This document shows, piece after piece, positions 1 to 8,202 of a stretch of 64,000 nt of DNA. Numbering within the stretch: the first letter of the stretch is position 1; every line of letters starts with the position of its first letter. The notes beneath the pieces were generated by a model. The model worked only from the letters and a program-made list of their open reading frames with translations, did no database searches and had not been told where the DNA came from. Origin of the DNA: Paraburkholderia sp. IMGN_8 (GTDB lineage: Bacteria > Pseudomonadota > Gammaproteobacteria > Burkholderiales > Burkholderiaceae); contig NZ_CP150901.1 of the NCBI RefSeq assembly GCF_038050405.1, positions 3,844,001 through 3,908,000 of the forward strand, read 5' to 3'. A program made the translations under genes and the position numbers.

Positions 1-2212
1 GATTCAGGTACGGCACCACCGCACGGCCATCGCCGTCGAGCACGACGGCCGAATACCCGAGCACACGCGCACCGGCGGCCGCAGGCGCTTCCACGATCGC
101 GATCGACTGCGAGTTGTACGGCGAAGCCGTGACACCGCCGGCATCGGCGACCAGCATCCCGCTGGCGCCCGCAGACATCGCGCGATAGCGGTCGGCCACA
201 TCGAAGCTGCCCTGCAGCGCGCTGTAGTGCGAGCGGTACAACACCGACCCGTTGCCGCCGACGTCACGGTTCGACTCTCGCGTCACGCCGATGCTGTAGT
301 CGAGGGAGTTGTCTTTCAGTGCCGTGCCGTTGACGGTGGAGCGCACGCTGGTGCCATCCGACCCGTTGGTCGCGGCCACGTTGAGCGTCGGCGCGCGCGA
401 CTTGCCACCCAGCGGCACGGACAGCGACAGCATGACGATGTTTTCCATCCGCCCCAGCGAGGTACGGCTGCGGCTCACCGAGGCCGTATAGCCCAGTGAA
501 CGGAAGCTGTTGCTGTAGCCGATCTGGAATTGGGTGTCGCTGCCCGAACGGTCCCAGAAGTTCTGGCTGTAGCCGCTGATGTAGAGATTGCCGCCGCGCT
601 GGCCGAGGCCCTGGCTCGCTGTCACCGAGAGCCGGTTACGCGGCCTGCTCGTCGCCCACGAGGAATCGCTCAGCGTGCCGCGCCGCGCCTGGTCGCTGTA
701 CTGCAGCGCATTCTGCAGGTCCATGTAGCCCGACGACGAGAAACGGTACGCCGCCACCGACAGATTGCTGTTGGTGGCCGTGATCAGCTTGCTGTACGTT
801 GCACGCACGCTGGTGCCGTTGCGCTTGAAGCCGCCGGACGACGCCCATGACTTGGTGATATCGAGCGCGACCGCGCCCACGGGGGTGCTGAGCGCTCCGC
901 CCGCGAGTACGGCGCCGTAGTCGTTGGTGAACTGGGCTCCCGCATACGCGGTGAAGCTGTTGGACAGGCCTCGTTGCACGGTTGCCTGGACCACCTTCGG
1001 CAGGTAGCTCAGCCCGCTGTATCGCACCGTACCGGCGACCACGCTGTAACGCGTCCTGCCGGGACGCAGCAGTTGCGCGACCGACGCGTAGGGCACCTTG
1101 AACTCCTGGACACGGCCGTCGGCCTCCGTCACCGTGACATTGAGGTCGCCGCCGTACCCGGTCGGGTACAGATCTTCGATCACGAATGCGCCCGGCGCAA
1201 CCGAGGTCTCATACAGCACGGCATCGCCCTGGCGCACCGTCACACGAGCGTTGGTTTGCGCGATGCCGCGGACCACCGGCGCGTACCCGCGCATCGACTC
1301 CGGCCACATCTGGTCATCGGTCGCAAGCTGTACGCCGCGAAATGCAAAGGTGTCGAAGATCTCGCCGCTGGTGTTGGATTCGCCCAGCGTCACGCGCGCC
1401 TTCAGCGGCGTGATGTCCCGTTGCACGTAGGTCCGGATCGAGCTGTAGCGAGAAGGTTCGCGTTCGCGCCATTGGTACGAGCCGCTATGGCGGAACATCC
1501 AGCCGCCGACGTTAAAGCCGGCATTGATGCCGACGTAGGCCGACTGCTGCGTCAGGTTGCCTGACTCGCTGCGATAGAAGGTGGCGTTGTAGCCCAGCAT
1601 GCCCGCCGTGACGCCCGAATCCCACAGCGCCGGGTCGACGTAACCCCGGGCGCGGCGGCGCAGCATTGCCTGCGGCAGGCTGACGTCGAGCCGAAGGTCC
1701 GCGGTGTCGAGGCTGGCGTGCGCGCCGTCGGTCAGCTCCTCGATGGTGACGCAGCCGGCCGGGTCGGCCAGCCGCGCGAGCGTGTCCGTGGGGACCTGTG
1801 CGACATCGATGGCCAGCCGATCGAACAGAGTGCGCGACACGCAGATGCGCGCAGCCCCGTCGGGGCCGTCGCCCGACTTGACGGCAACGGTTTCGCGGGC
1901 GATGAAGCGATCCGCCACATAGACGTCGACACGGTACTCGCCGGGCAGCAGCGGGTTACCGTTGGCGAACCGGGACAAATCGACGGTCTCGCCCGAACCG
2001 GAGCGGAGGAAGTCCTGGTCGAAGCTCGCGCTGGCGAGCAGCGGAGTCGGCTGGCCGCTCTGCGCAAGGGCAGATGCGCTGCCGTCCGCGGCCGAAGCAT
2101 AATGCGCCATGCTCATGCTGGCCCACAACACCGCGGCGGGGAGAGGCTTGAGAACCGGCGGGCGCGCGCGAGCGCGCACCGCCCACGGACGGGCTGTGCG
2201 ATTGATTTCCAT
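1..2212 (-). CDS. Fimbrial outer-membrane usher (partial, C-terminus beyond the window)
   Basis: This is the usher of a chaperone-usher fimbria: an outer-membrane beta-barrel that receives chaperone-subunit complexes in the periplasm and threads the growing fiber out. About 737 residues are visible before the left edge; ushers are usually 800-870 aa, so roughly the last 100 residues are missing. After a signal-like N-terminus (about residues 1-45) the PapC N-terminal domain is visible (FDQDFLRSG, LPGEYRVDVYVAD), followed by barrel motifs (GITPLKARVTLGESNTSGEIFD-like region, RGYAPVVRGIAQTNARV, YPTGYGGDLNVTV). The start at 2212 gives the full leader; an internal ATG at 2110 is less likely. It lies 82 bp downstream of the chaperone gene, with a run of ten G between them. 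Family call is secure; the specific fimbrial type is not. Confidence 0.93.
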   Translation of the reverse strand, partial: MEINRTARPWAVRARARPPVLKPLPAAVLWASMSMAHYASAADGSASALAQSGQPTPLLASASFDQDFLRSGSGETVDLSRFANGNPLLPGEYRVDVYVADRFIARETVAVKSGDGPDGAARICVSRTLFDRLAIDVAQVPTDTLARLADPAGCVTIEELTDGAHASLDTADLRLDVSLPQAMLRRRARGYVDPALWDSGVTAGMLGYNATFYRSESGNLTQQSAYVGINAGFNVGGWMFRHSGSYQWREREPSRYSSIRTYVQRDITPLKARVTLGESNTSGEIFDTFAFRGVQLATDDQMWPESMRGYAPVVRGIAQTNARVTVRQGDAVLYETSVAPGAFVIEDLYPTGYGGDLNVTVTEADGRVQEFKVPYASVAQLLRPGRTRYSVVAGTVRYSGLSYLPKVVQATVQRGLSNSFTAYAGAQFTNDYGAVLAGGALSTPVGAVALDITKSWASSGGFKRNGTSVRATYSKLITATNSNLSVAAYRFSSSGYMDLQNALQYSDQARRGTLSDSSWATSRPRNRLSVTASQGLGQRGGNLYISGYSQNFWDRSGSDTQFQIGYSNSFRSLGYTASVSRSRTSLGRMENIVMLSLSVPLGGKSRAPTLNVAATNGSDGTSVRSTVNGTALKDNSLDYSIGVTRESNRDVGGNGSVLYRSHYSALQGSFDVADRYRAMSAGASGMLVADAGGVTASPYNSQSIAIVEAPAAAGARVLGYSAVVLDGDGRAVVPYLN

Positions 2213-2258
2213 AGTGACCGAAGGTGATGTGCGCCGCACCTGGCGCCGGCTGCTGGGC

Positions 2259-2268
2259 GGGGGGGGGG
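2259..2268. repeat. Homopolymer run of ten G (C on the coding strand) between chaperone and usher genes
   Basis: Ten consecutive G are seen on the plus strand, in the 82-bp gap between the chaperone stop (2295) and the usher start (2212). It is the longest mononucleotide run I noticed in the window. It lies outside both reading frames, so any length change would act on mRNA or translation initiation, not on the protein sequence. Confidence 0.9.
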
Positions 2269-2294
2269 CGCGGAGCGGAACAGAACCGGGGGCG

Positions 2295-3068
2295 TCAGGG
2301 TGCGCCGAGTGTGCTTTCTCCGTGGGCAATACCACCGTAGTCGGTGATATAGCCAAACGTCACACGCGCTTTCTCGAGCTGCGCCGGAAGCGGCGAAGCG
2401 AAGCGGAACAGGTGGGTCGCGCCCGGAGCGATCATCGCCCCGTCGCGGGCGGACACGGCTTTGCCCTCGGGACCGACCTCGACCGTGGCGATATTGACGT
2501 AGTAAGCGCTGGGGTTGCTCGCCTGGACGCCCTGGACGCGGCCATTGCCGTCGCGCTGCACCTGCCATTGCACTTGTTGCGGGGCGGCCAGCGCGCCCTC
2601 GTCGGTCAGCGCTGCCGGGCGCAGGAATATCTTGACGCGCGTGCGGATCGCGAGCTGCATCAGATTTTCGCCTTCGGCAGCTTGCGCCTTGGGCGGAATA
2701 TCGAGCACGTTCAGCCAGTACAGCGACTCTTTGTCCTCGGGCACGTTGTCGCCGAGAAAGGAGAGTCGCAACGTCTGCCCCTTGCCCGGCTCGACGCGGG
2801 AAATCGGCGGCGTGATAACAAAGGGGGCGTCGGCCTTGTCGGGCGTCGCCGTCGTGTCGCCGCGATCGACCCATGCCTGCACCAGCGCGGGCAGTTCACC
2901 GCGGTTATTCATGCGCACGGACACTTCGCGCTGCCCCTCGGGATAGATCACGCGCGTCCCGAACAGGACTATATTGGCCGCCGCCTGAGTGCTGACGACA
3001 AGCGCAAGGGCGAGGACGAGGAGATGCAGCCGCGAGCGACCGCGCATCGGCGTTCTGAATGAGAGCAT
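2295..3068 (-). CDS. Periplasmic fimbrial chaperone (PapD/FimC family)
   Basis: This 257-aa periplasmic chaperone would bind fimbrial subunits by donor-strand complementation and hand them to the usher. It starts with a signal peptide (residues 1 to about 33, ending AANA-type after a long Leu/Ala stretch). The mature part has the two Ig-like domains of the family: the first shows RVIYPEGQREVSVRMNN and the family motif LYWLNVLDIPPK; the second ends with FRFASPLPAQLEKARVTFGYI. The start at 3068 was chosen over an upstream in-frame start at 3131 because the signal peptide follows it directly. No strong ribosome site is visible, which fits translation following the subunit gene 88 bp upstream. 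Confidence 0.93.
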   Translation of the reverse strand: MLSFRTPMRGRSRLHLLVLALALVVSTQAAANIVLFGTRVIYPEGQREVSVRMNNRGELPALVQAWVDRGDTTATPDKADAPFVITPPISRVEPGKGQTLRLSFLGDNVPEDKESLYWLNVLDIPPKAQAAEGENLMQLAIRTRVKIFLRPAALTDEGALAAPQQVQWQVQRDGNGRVQGVQASNPSAYYVNIATVEVGPEGKAVSARDGAMIAPGATHLFRFASPLPAQLEKARVTFGYITDYGGIAHGESTLGAP

Positions 3069-3155
3069 AGTGGAATCCAGCCTACGAAGGAGGGCTGGAC
3101 GCCCTCCTTGTCGCAAAACGGCTCCGTGCAAACCACGGAGCCTTGCAGACGGTGC

Positions 3156-3683
3156 TTACAGGTAGTCGATCGAGTAGGTCACCGAAGTTTGTACGTCACC
3201 CGCGGTGGCAGCGCCGGTTGCATAGTACTGGGCGCCATAGATCATGGTTGCAGCGCCGTCCGTCAGCGCCGTAGCGGCGTAGCTGCGCTGCGACTCGTCG
3301 CCGGCTTTCAGTGCGACGCCGTCGGCGTTCAGAAGCTGAACCTGCACCAGCGTTGCGGCGCCGTTGTTGTTCAGGTTGCCGCTCGTGCCGTCGACGTTCG
3401 GACCCGCTTCGAAGAAAGCGCGAACCTGCGTGGCGTCACCCGAGCACTCGCTCAGCGCGATGGTGAAGTTGGTGGCGCCGGCGGTGCTGCCCTTCGTGCT
3501 CAGCGTGCTTGCCGACACCGTCGGGAGCTGGACGGTGGCGTCCTGGTTGCCGCCGTTCACGCTGATCGTGCAGGTTTGCGCTTCGATCGCACCGTTGAAG
3601 GTGATGGTGCCGTCAGACGCATGAGCAGCCATTGGCAGAGCGAGCGCGGCGGAAAGAACGCCGAAGGCGATTTTTTGGTTCAT
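3156..3683 (-). CDS. Major fimbrial subunit (type 1 pilin-like)
   Basis: A 175-aa secreted pilin, the structural unit of the fimbria. It has a signal peptide (MNQKIAFGVLSAALALPMAAHA, cut after about residue 22), then an N-terminal donor strand (GTITFNGAIEAQTC), two cysteines in AQTCTIS and LSECSGDA that would form the conserved disulfide, and a C-terminal beta strand ending SIDYL with the penultimate tyrosine typical of type 1 pilins. The start at 3683 is supported by AGAAAGG nine bases upstream. It is the first of three fimbrial genes and lies below a strong hairpin (3842-3875) that separates it from the peptide genes. Confidence 0.94.
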   Translation of the reverse strand: MNQKIAFGVLSAALALPMAAHASDGTITFNGAIEAQTCTISVNGGNQDATVQLPTVSASTLSTKGSTAGATNFTIALSECSGDATQVRAFFEAGPNVDGTSGNLNNNGAATLVQVQLLNADGVALKAGDESQRSYAATALTDGAATMIYGAQYYATGAATAGDVQTSVTYSIDYL

Positions 3684-3841
3684 TTGATTTACCTTTCTAG
3701 TAAAAAAGCAGGTGTTGACTGCTGTCGCGCCATGCGGCGGCACTGCAGACAACGATGCATTCTGGCATTCCATTCGGTATCCTTACATCAAAAAACATCC
3801 AAATGTGAAGTGGCGAAACTGGCAATGGCGGTGGCGCCATG

Positions 3842-3875
3842 CCCCCTCGCGCTCACATGCCGTGGCGCGAGGGGG
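3842..3875. terminator. Hairpin between the microcin-like peptide genes and the fimbrial operon
   Basis: CCCCCTCGCGC at 3842-3852 pairs perfectly with GCGCGAGGGGG at 3865-3875, an 11-bp stem with a 12-base loop. It sits just after the stop of the second peptide gene (3903) on the coding strand. There is no T-run after it, so it may be a weak terminator, an mRNA 3' stabiliser, or an attenuator lowering fimbrial expression relative to the peptides. Confidence 0.5.
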
Positions 3876-3902
3876 GCGGTCAATAAAGACCGGTCAGGCA
3901 GA

Positions 3903-4160
3903 TCAGCGACGTGCCAGCGACACCAGGCCCGCGCCGATGCCGGTGGCGAGCAACACGCCGCCGACCAGCAGCGCCGCGGCGACCTTGCCGAAGGTATCGC
4001 CCAAGCCGACCGCGCCGCCGGTCAGTTCCGGCGCTTCCCTCACAGTGAGATCGGTGGACGACGCCGGACGGAACATCGCCATGATCGAGCTCGTCGTGAT
4101 ATCCGACCAGCTCCAGGCACCAGCGACGTTCGCCGTTTCCATGCGGTTGAGTGCACGCAT
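3903..4160 (-). CDS. Microcin-like precursor peptide 2 with Gly-Ala leader (85 aa)
   Basis: A small secreted-peptide precursor. The first 15 residues, MRALNRMETANVAGA, fit the double-glycine-type leader: Leu at -12, Glu at -8, Val at -4, Gly at -2 and Ala at -1. Cleavage after Ala15 would leave a 70-residue peptide beginning WSWSDI, with a hydrophobic Gly/Ala/Val/Leu-rich C-terminal half (VAAALLVGGVLLATGIGAGL) that could insert in a membrane. The start at 4160 is preferred over an ATG at 4175 because AAGGAG lies seven bases before 4160 and the leader then matches peptide 1 in length. The gene follows peptide 1 and the C39 transporter gene, which is the expected processing machinery. No activity is known; it could be a bacteriocin, a signal or a fimbria-related peptide. 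Confidence 0.82.
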   Translation of the reverse strand: MRALNRMETANVAGAWSWSDITTSSIMAMFRPASSTDLTVREAPELTGGAVGLGDTFGKVAAALLVGGVLLATGIGAGLVSLARR

Positions 4161-4178
4161 TTGCAGCTCCTTCATTAG

Positions 4179-4202
4179 CGTCGGATCGTCTGGACTCCGA
4201 CG
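4179..4202. other. Short hairpin just upstream of the peptide 2 ribosome site
   Basis: CGTCGGA at 4179-4185 pairs with TCCGACG at 4196-4202, a 7-bp stem with a 10-base loop, immediately upstream of the ribosome site of peptide 2 and downstream of peptide 1. It may set the ratio of the two peptides, but it could be chance in this GC-rich DNA. Confidence 0.3.
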
Positions 4203-4279
4203 TTGTGAAACAAAGCCGCATCATCCCGGGCGCTTGGCGTGCAGCGGTCGCGCCGTGCGGGACGAGGCAGCCACCGGAT

Positions 4280-4594
4280 TTACGTCAGTGCCGGATAGGT
4301 CGGGTCGAGCAGGGCGTTCATGTTCTCGTTGAACCACGCAGCCGTCGGGCTCCAGTCGTTCATCAGGCCATAAATGGCGCCGCCCACGAGGCCGACGACC
4401 GCACCGGCGATTGCGCCGACGCCAGCCGAAATGATGCCCGCGCCAACGATGCCCCCGGTGCTGCCACCGGTAATGCCACCCTTGAAGAACCCGGTACCGA
4501 AGCCCGTGAGCGCACCGAGGACGCTGGCGCCCAGGCTCGACCAGAAGCCGGCGCCGGCGACGTGTTCCATTTCCATTACGGTCAGTTCTCGCAT
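4280..4594 (-). CDS. Microcin-like precursor peptide 1 with Gly-Ala leader (104 aa)
   Basis: A small precursor whose leader MRELTVMEMEHVAGA resembles that of colicin V and other class II microcins (MR-LT--E---V-G-). Positions match the consensus: Leu4 at -12, Glu8 at -8, Met9 at -7, Val12 at -4, Gly14 at -2, Ala15 at -1. The predicted 89-residue product starts GFWSSLG and is very rich in glycine, with many GxxxG steps (glycine zipper) through its middle, ending in a more polar tail with LLDPTYPALT. GAGG before 4594 fixes the start. It lies 108 bp downstream of the C39 transporter gene. Pore-forming microcins have this composition, but no target or activity can be inferred, and no immunity gene is visible. 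Confidence 0.85.
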   Translation of the reverse strand: MRELTVMEMEHVAGAGFWSSLGASVLGALTGFGTGFFKGGITGGSTGGIVGAGIISAGVGAIAGAVVGLVGGAIYGLMNDWSPTAAWFNENMNALLDPTYPALT

Positions 4595-4702
4595 TGAAAT
4601 ACCTCTTTGAAATAGTTGATTGGCGAACAAGGAAAGGCCGGTTCGCCGACGGCCTGAATTGTCATCGGGCCCGGCGCCGTGCGCCGATGTGCGACGAGCG
4701 CC

Positions 4703-6838
4703 TCACTGCGATGCGACCGGCAGCGGTACGAACGTGGCGCGCCCATGTTCCAGCAGCAAAGCCCGCTGCGCGCTACGGATGGTTTCGGGGCGATGGGCGA
4801 TCAGAATGCGGGTGATCGGCATCGCGCTGACGGCCTCGTTGATCGCGAGTTCGCGCGCGACGTCGAGATGGCTCGTGGCCTCGTCCAGCACCAGAATGTC
4901 CGGACGCCGATACAGCGCGCGCGCCAGCAGCACACGCTGGCATTGGCCACCCGACAACGACGAACCCATGTCCCCCACCAGGCTCTCGTAGCCCATGGGC
5001 ATCGAGGCGATGTCGTCGTGGATCTGCGCCAGTCGTGCCGCCTCCTCGACGCGCGCCTGGTCCGGCTCGAGATCGAAGAAGCAGATGTTGTCCGCGATCG
5101 ATCCCGCGAAGAGGATGTCGTCCTGCATCACACAGCCGATACGGTCGCGGTAGTGCCGCAGGCCGACGTGGCGAATATCGACGCCGTCGACTGCAATCGT
5201 GCCCTCCTGAGGATCCAGCAGCCCCAGCAACAGTTTGGCCAGCGTGGTCTTTCCCTGTCCCGAGGGCCCGATGATGGCGACCGATTCCCCGGCGGCGATA
5301 TCGAACGAGCAGCCGTCGAGCACCCATGGCTCGCCTTCGGCATAGCGATAGCGCAAGTTACGGACGGAGATGGCAGGAGGGGCTTCCCGTCGCGCGCTCG
5401 GCACAGGCGCCACCGTCCCTTCCATATCGGTCTCGACTTCCGTCAGCACGATATCGGCCAGGCGTTCGCCGTGCAGCCGCAGCATGCGGAACTCGATCAG
5501 TGCGTCGATCAGGCCGGAGCCGCGCCCGATGAACTGGTCCGCGAAGCTGATGTAGGCCACCAGCATGCCGGCGGAGAAATTGCCGTCGAGGACTTGCTGC
5601 GCGGCGAGCCAGATGAGCGCAACCCGGCCCAGACCGGAAACCAGTCCATTGACGGCGGAGAAGCCGATGGACAAACGCTGGATCGCGATTCCCTTGTTGG
5701 TGGTCTCGACCATGGTGTTGGTGTAGAGCGCCATGCGCGCGTCCTGCTTGTTGGCGAGCTTAATCGCCTGGACGCCGCGAATCGACTCCAGCAGTTGGGA
5801 CTCGGTCCGTGCCGCATGGACGATCTGGTCCTCGTTGGCTCGCCGGAACGGACGGTAGGCGGCCGCGCGCAGCAGCGCGTACACGACGAACAGCGCAAGC
5901 ACGAGCCAGGTCAGCGTGCTGTTGTAGAAGAAGAGCATGCCCAGCGTGACCACGGCCATCACGCCGTCGAGCAAGGTGCCGACGAAACGGGATGTCAGCG
6001 TGTTCTGGATCGTGCCGACCGCGCCGAAGCGCGACACCACGTCGCCGATATGGCGCTGCTCGAAATAGGCCATCGGGAGCCGCAGCAGATGCGCGCAGAC
6101 ATTGGCGCTCCATTGCACGCTGAGCAGACTGGAGAACCATGTCACGACCCACGAGCGCAGCGCCGTGATAGCGATCTGGAACAGCGCCACCATCGCGAAG
6201 CCGAGGCCTAGCAGGGTCAGCAGGCTGCGGTCGGACGAGACCAGCACATGGTCCATCACCCACTGCATGTAGAACGGCGTCATGATGCCGAACAGCTCCA
6301 GCGCCACCGACAGGGTCAGCACCTGGACGAAGGCCGAGCGGATGCCGAGTACGCTGCCGATCAGCCGCAGCATCGAAATCGATTCACGCTCGCTCTTGCG
6401 CTCGAACGCGGCGGTCGGGAGCAATTCCAGCGCGACGCCGGTGAAGCAGCGCGAGACTTCGTCCATCGGCACCCTGCGCGCGCCGCGCGCGGGATCGTGG
6501 ATGACGATGTGGTCGCGCTCGACGCGCTTGAGCACCACGAAGTGACTCATCTCCCAATGCAGGATGCAGGGGCGGCGCAGTTGGCCGAGTTCGTCCAGCT
6601 CGAGCCGCAGCGCGCGCGACGCCAGCCCCAGGCGCTGGGCGATGCGCATCACGTCGCCCAGCGTGGTGCCCTTGAGCGAGGTAGTGAAGCGCTGGCGCAG
6701 ATGCATCATGTCGATGTCGTGGCCGAAGAACCCCGCCACCATGCCGACGCAGGCAAGACCACATTCGGCCGCTTGCGTTTGCAGGATCACCGGTAGCCGG
6801 CGCCCCCAGCCAAAGCGCAGGGCATTCAGAATACTCAT
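4703..6838 (-). CDS. Peptidase-containing ABC transporter (C39 family, CvaB-like)
   Basis: A 711-aa bacteriocin-type exporter that would cut the leader from the neighbouring peptides and pump them out through a type I channel. Domains in order: C39 peptidase (about 1-140) with Gln20, catalytic Cys26 in ECGLAC, His99 in MSHFVVLK and Asp115 in IHDP; ABC membrane domain with six helices (about 165-440); nucleotide-binding domain with Walker A GPSGQGKTT, signature LSGGQCQR, Walker B ILVLDEATSHLD and a switch His in LIAHRPET. All catalytic residues are present, so it is expected to process as well as transport, unlike the degenerate C39 domains of RTX exporters. It follows the adaptor gene by 66 bp and precedes the two peptide genes. 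Confidence 0.95.
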   Translation of the reverse strand: MSILNALRFGWGRRLPVILQTQAAECGLACVGMVAGFFGHDIDMMHLRQRFTTSLKGTTLGDVMRIAQRLGLASRALRLELDELGQLRRPCILHWEMSHFVVLKRVERDHIVIHDPARGARRVPMDEVSRCFTGVALELLPTAAFERKSERESISMLRLIGSVLGIRSAFVQVLTLSVALELFGIMTPFYMQWVMDHVLVSSDRSLLTLLGLGFAMVALFQIAITALRSWVVTWFSSLLSVQWSANVCAHLLRLPMAYFEQRHIGDVVSRFGAVGTIQNTLTSRFVGTLLDGVMAVVTLGMLFFYNSTLTWLVLALFVVYALLRAAAYRPFRRANEDQIVHAARTESQLLESIRGVQAIKLANKQDARMALYTNTMVETTNKGIAIQRLSIGFSAVNGLVSGLGRVALIWLAAQQVLDGNFSAGMLVAYISFADQFIGRGSGLIDALIEFRMLRLHGERLADIVLTEVETDMEGTVAPVPSARREAPPAISVRNLRYRYAEGEPWVLDGCSFDIAAGESVAIIGPSGQGKTTLAKLLLGLLDPQEGTIAVDGVDIRHVGLRHYRDRIGCVMQDDILFAGSIADNICFFDLEPDQARVEEAARLAQIHDDIASMPMGYESLVGDMGSSLSGGQCQRVLLARALYRRPDILVLDEATSHLDVARELAINEAVSAMPITRILIAHRPETIRSAQRALLLEHGRATFVPLPVASQ

Positions 6839-6904
6839 CGTTCAGATCTCGTTGCCGGCATGCACGCCGTGGGCGGCAAGCCGGTAGTTCGTAACAATTC
6901 GGTT

Positions 6905-8167
6905 TCAGGTGCTGGCGCGGCGGCCGAGCGCGTAGAGCGGTTCCAGCACCCACTCGATCAACGTGCGCCGGTCGAGCAGCAGATCGGCATCCAGTGCCAT
7001 GCCGGGTCGCAAGCGCTCCGTGCGGTCGTAGACCGCGATGTCCTGGCGCTCCAGCGCGACGGTCAGCCGGTAGTGCTGCTCCTGCACGTTGGGGCGGCCG
7101 GTCAACGCCGCGACTTCCTGCGGCGACAGCGCGCTGCGCGAAATTCCCGTCACCCGGCCGAATTGCTGGCCGAACTTCTGGTAGGGGTAAGCCTCGTAGC
7201 GCAGCACCACGGTCTGTCCCGGATGAATGAACCCGATCGCGCGGCTTGGCACCATCAGCTGCGCTTCCAGCATGCCGTCGGCGGGCAGCACCGACACTGC
7301 TGTCTGTCCTGCGGTGACGATCTGCCCGACCTTGAACAGGATCGTCCCCACCACGCCGTCGGTCGGCGCACGCAACACGACGGAGCGGCGCGCTTCGTTC
7401 TCGACGATCGCCTGTTCGGTTTCCGCGAGCTTGCGTCCCGTTTCGTTGCGCCGCTGCCGCGCATTCAGAGGCTGCTCGCGCAATTGCTGGCGCACCTGGG
7501 CCAACTGGCCCTGTACGTCGAGCCGGGTGCGCACGGAGTCCTGCAGGCGAGCCTCTGCGTCGAGGACACTGGCTTCCTGCTGATCCACCTGCGAGTTCGA
7601 CGCGTAGCCTTGAGTTCGCATCATCGATAGCTTTTCGAGCTGGCTCCGGGCGAGTTCCACCTGGCGCACGCGATGCGTGTGCTGCAGTTCGAGTTCGCGT
7701 AGCTGGCCCTCCAATGTCGCCGCCCGTTCCCTCAGGCCGCGAGTGGCTTCCTCGGCCAGCACTGTCTGACCGTTCAGATCGCTCTGGAGGCGATCGCGCT
7801 GCGTTTCGAGTTGTGTGCCAACCATTTCACGTGCATCGCCCAGCGAGGTCGCGACGTCGGCTGATACCGTCATCAGCGGATCGCCTGCGCGCACGCGCTG
7901 GCCTTCGCGGACGTCGATTTTTTCCACCGTGCCGGTGACCGGCGGGCTGACGTTGAGTACGCCGGCGGTGGGCACGAGTTGCCCCATCACGCGTTCGCGC
8001 TTGGTATAAGAGCCGAGCGCCATGAAGGCCGCGATAGAAACGGTGATCACGGCCACGATCGCGATGATCAACCAACGATAAGGCGGCGAGTACAGCGCCA
8101 CCGTGCCAATCAACTTGCCCTTGCTGGCTTCCAGCGCCTCAGGGCGAAACAGCGAGTCATCAGACAT
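6905..8167 (-). CDS. HlyD/CvaA-family membrane fusion adaptor
   Basis: A 420-aa periplasmic adaptor of a type I secretion system, bridging the ABC protein and the outer-membrane channel. A cytoplasmic N-terminus (MSDDSLFRPEALEASKGKL) is followed by one membrane helix at about residues 33-52 (WLIIAIVAVITVSIAAFMAL). Next come a biotinyl-lipoyl-like half motif (VSPPVTGTVEKIDVREGQRV), a long coiled coil (about 115-260, rich in Leu, Glu, Arg and Gln), the second lipoyl half (RAPTDGVVGTILFKVGQIV) and a beta-barrel domain. The short N-terminal domain and missing outer signal peptide fit the CvaA type. It lies between the channel and the ABC gene in one transcriptional direction. Confidence 0.93.
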   Translation of the reverse strand: MSDDSLFRPEALEASKGKLIGTVALYSPPYRWLIIAIVAVITVSIAAFMALGSYTKRERVMGQLVPTAGVLNVSPPVTGTVEKIDVREGQRVRAGDPLMTVSADVATSLGDAREMVGTQLETQRDRLQSDLNGQTVLAEEATRGLRERAATLEGQLRELELQHTHRVRQVELARSQLEKLSMMRTQGYASNSQVDQQEASVLDAEARLQDSVRTRLDVQGQLAQVRQQLREQPLNARQRRNETGRKLAETEQAIVENEARRSVVLRAPTDGVVGTILFKVGQIVTAGQTAVSVLPADGMLEAQLMVPSRAIGFIHPGQTVVLRYEAYPYQKFGQQFGRVTGISRSALSPQEVAALTGRPNVQEQHYRLTVALERQDIAVYDRTERLRPGMALDADLLLDRRTLIEWVLEPLYALGRRAST

Positions 8168-8202
8168 AGCAATCCATCAATGAAACCCTTGGCGGCAGAC
8201 GC

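Noticed and set aside
4679..6211. 510-codon open frame on the plus strand over the C39 transporter gene
   Set aside because: It is the antisense shadow of a GC-rich gene: Arg/His/Gln-rich translation, no ribosome site, no family motif, while the minus strand encodes a complete ABC transporter.
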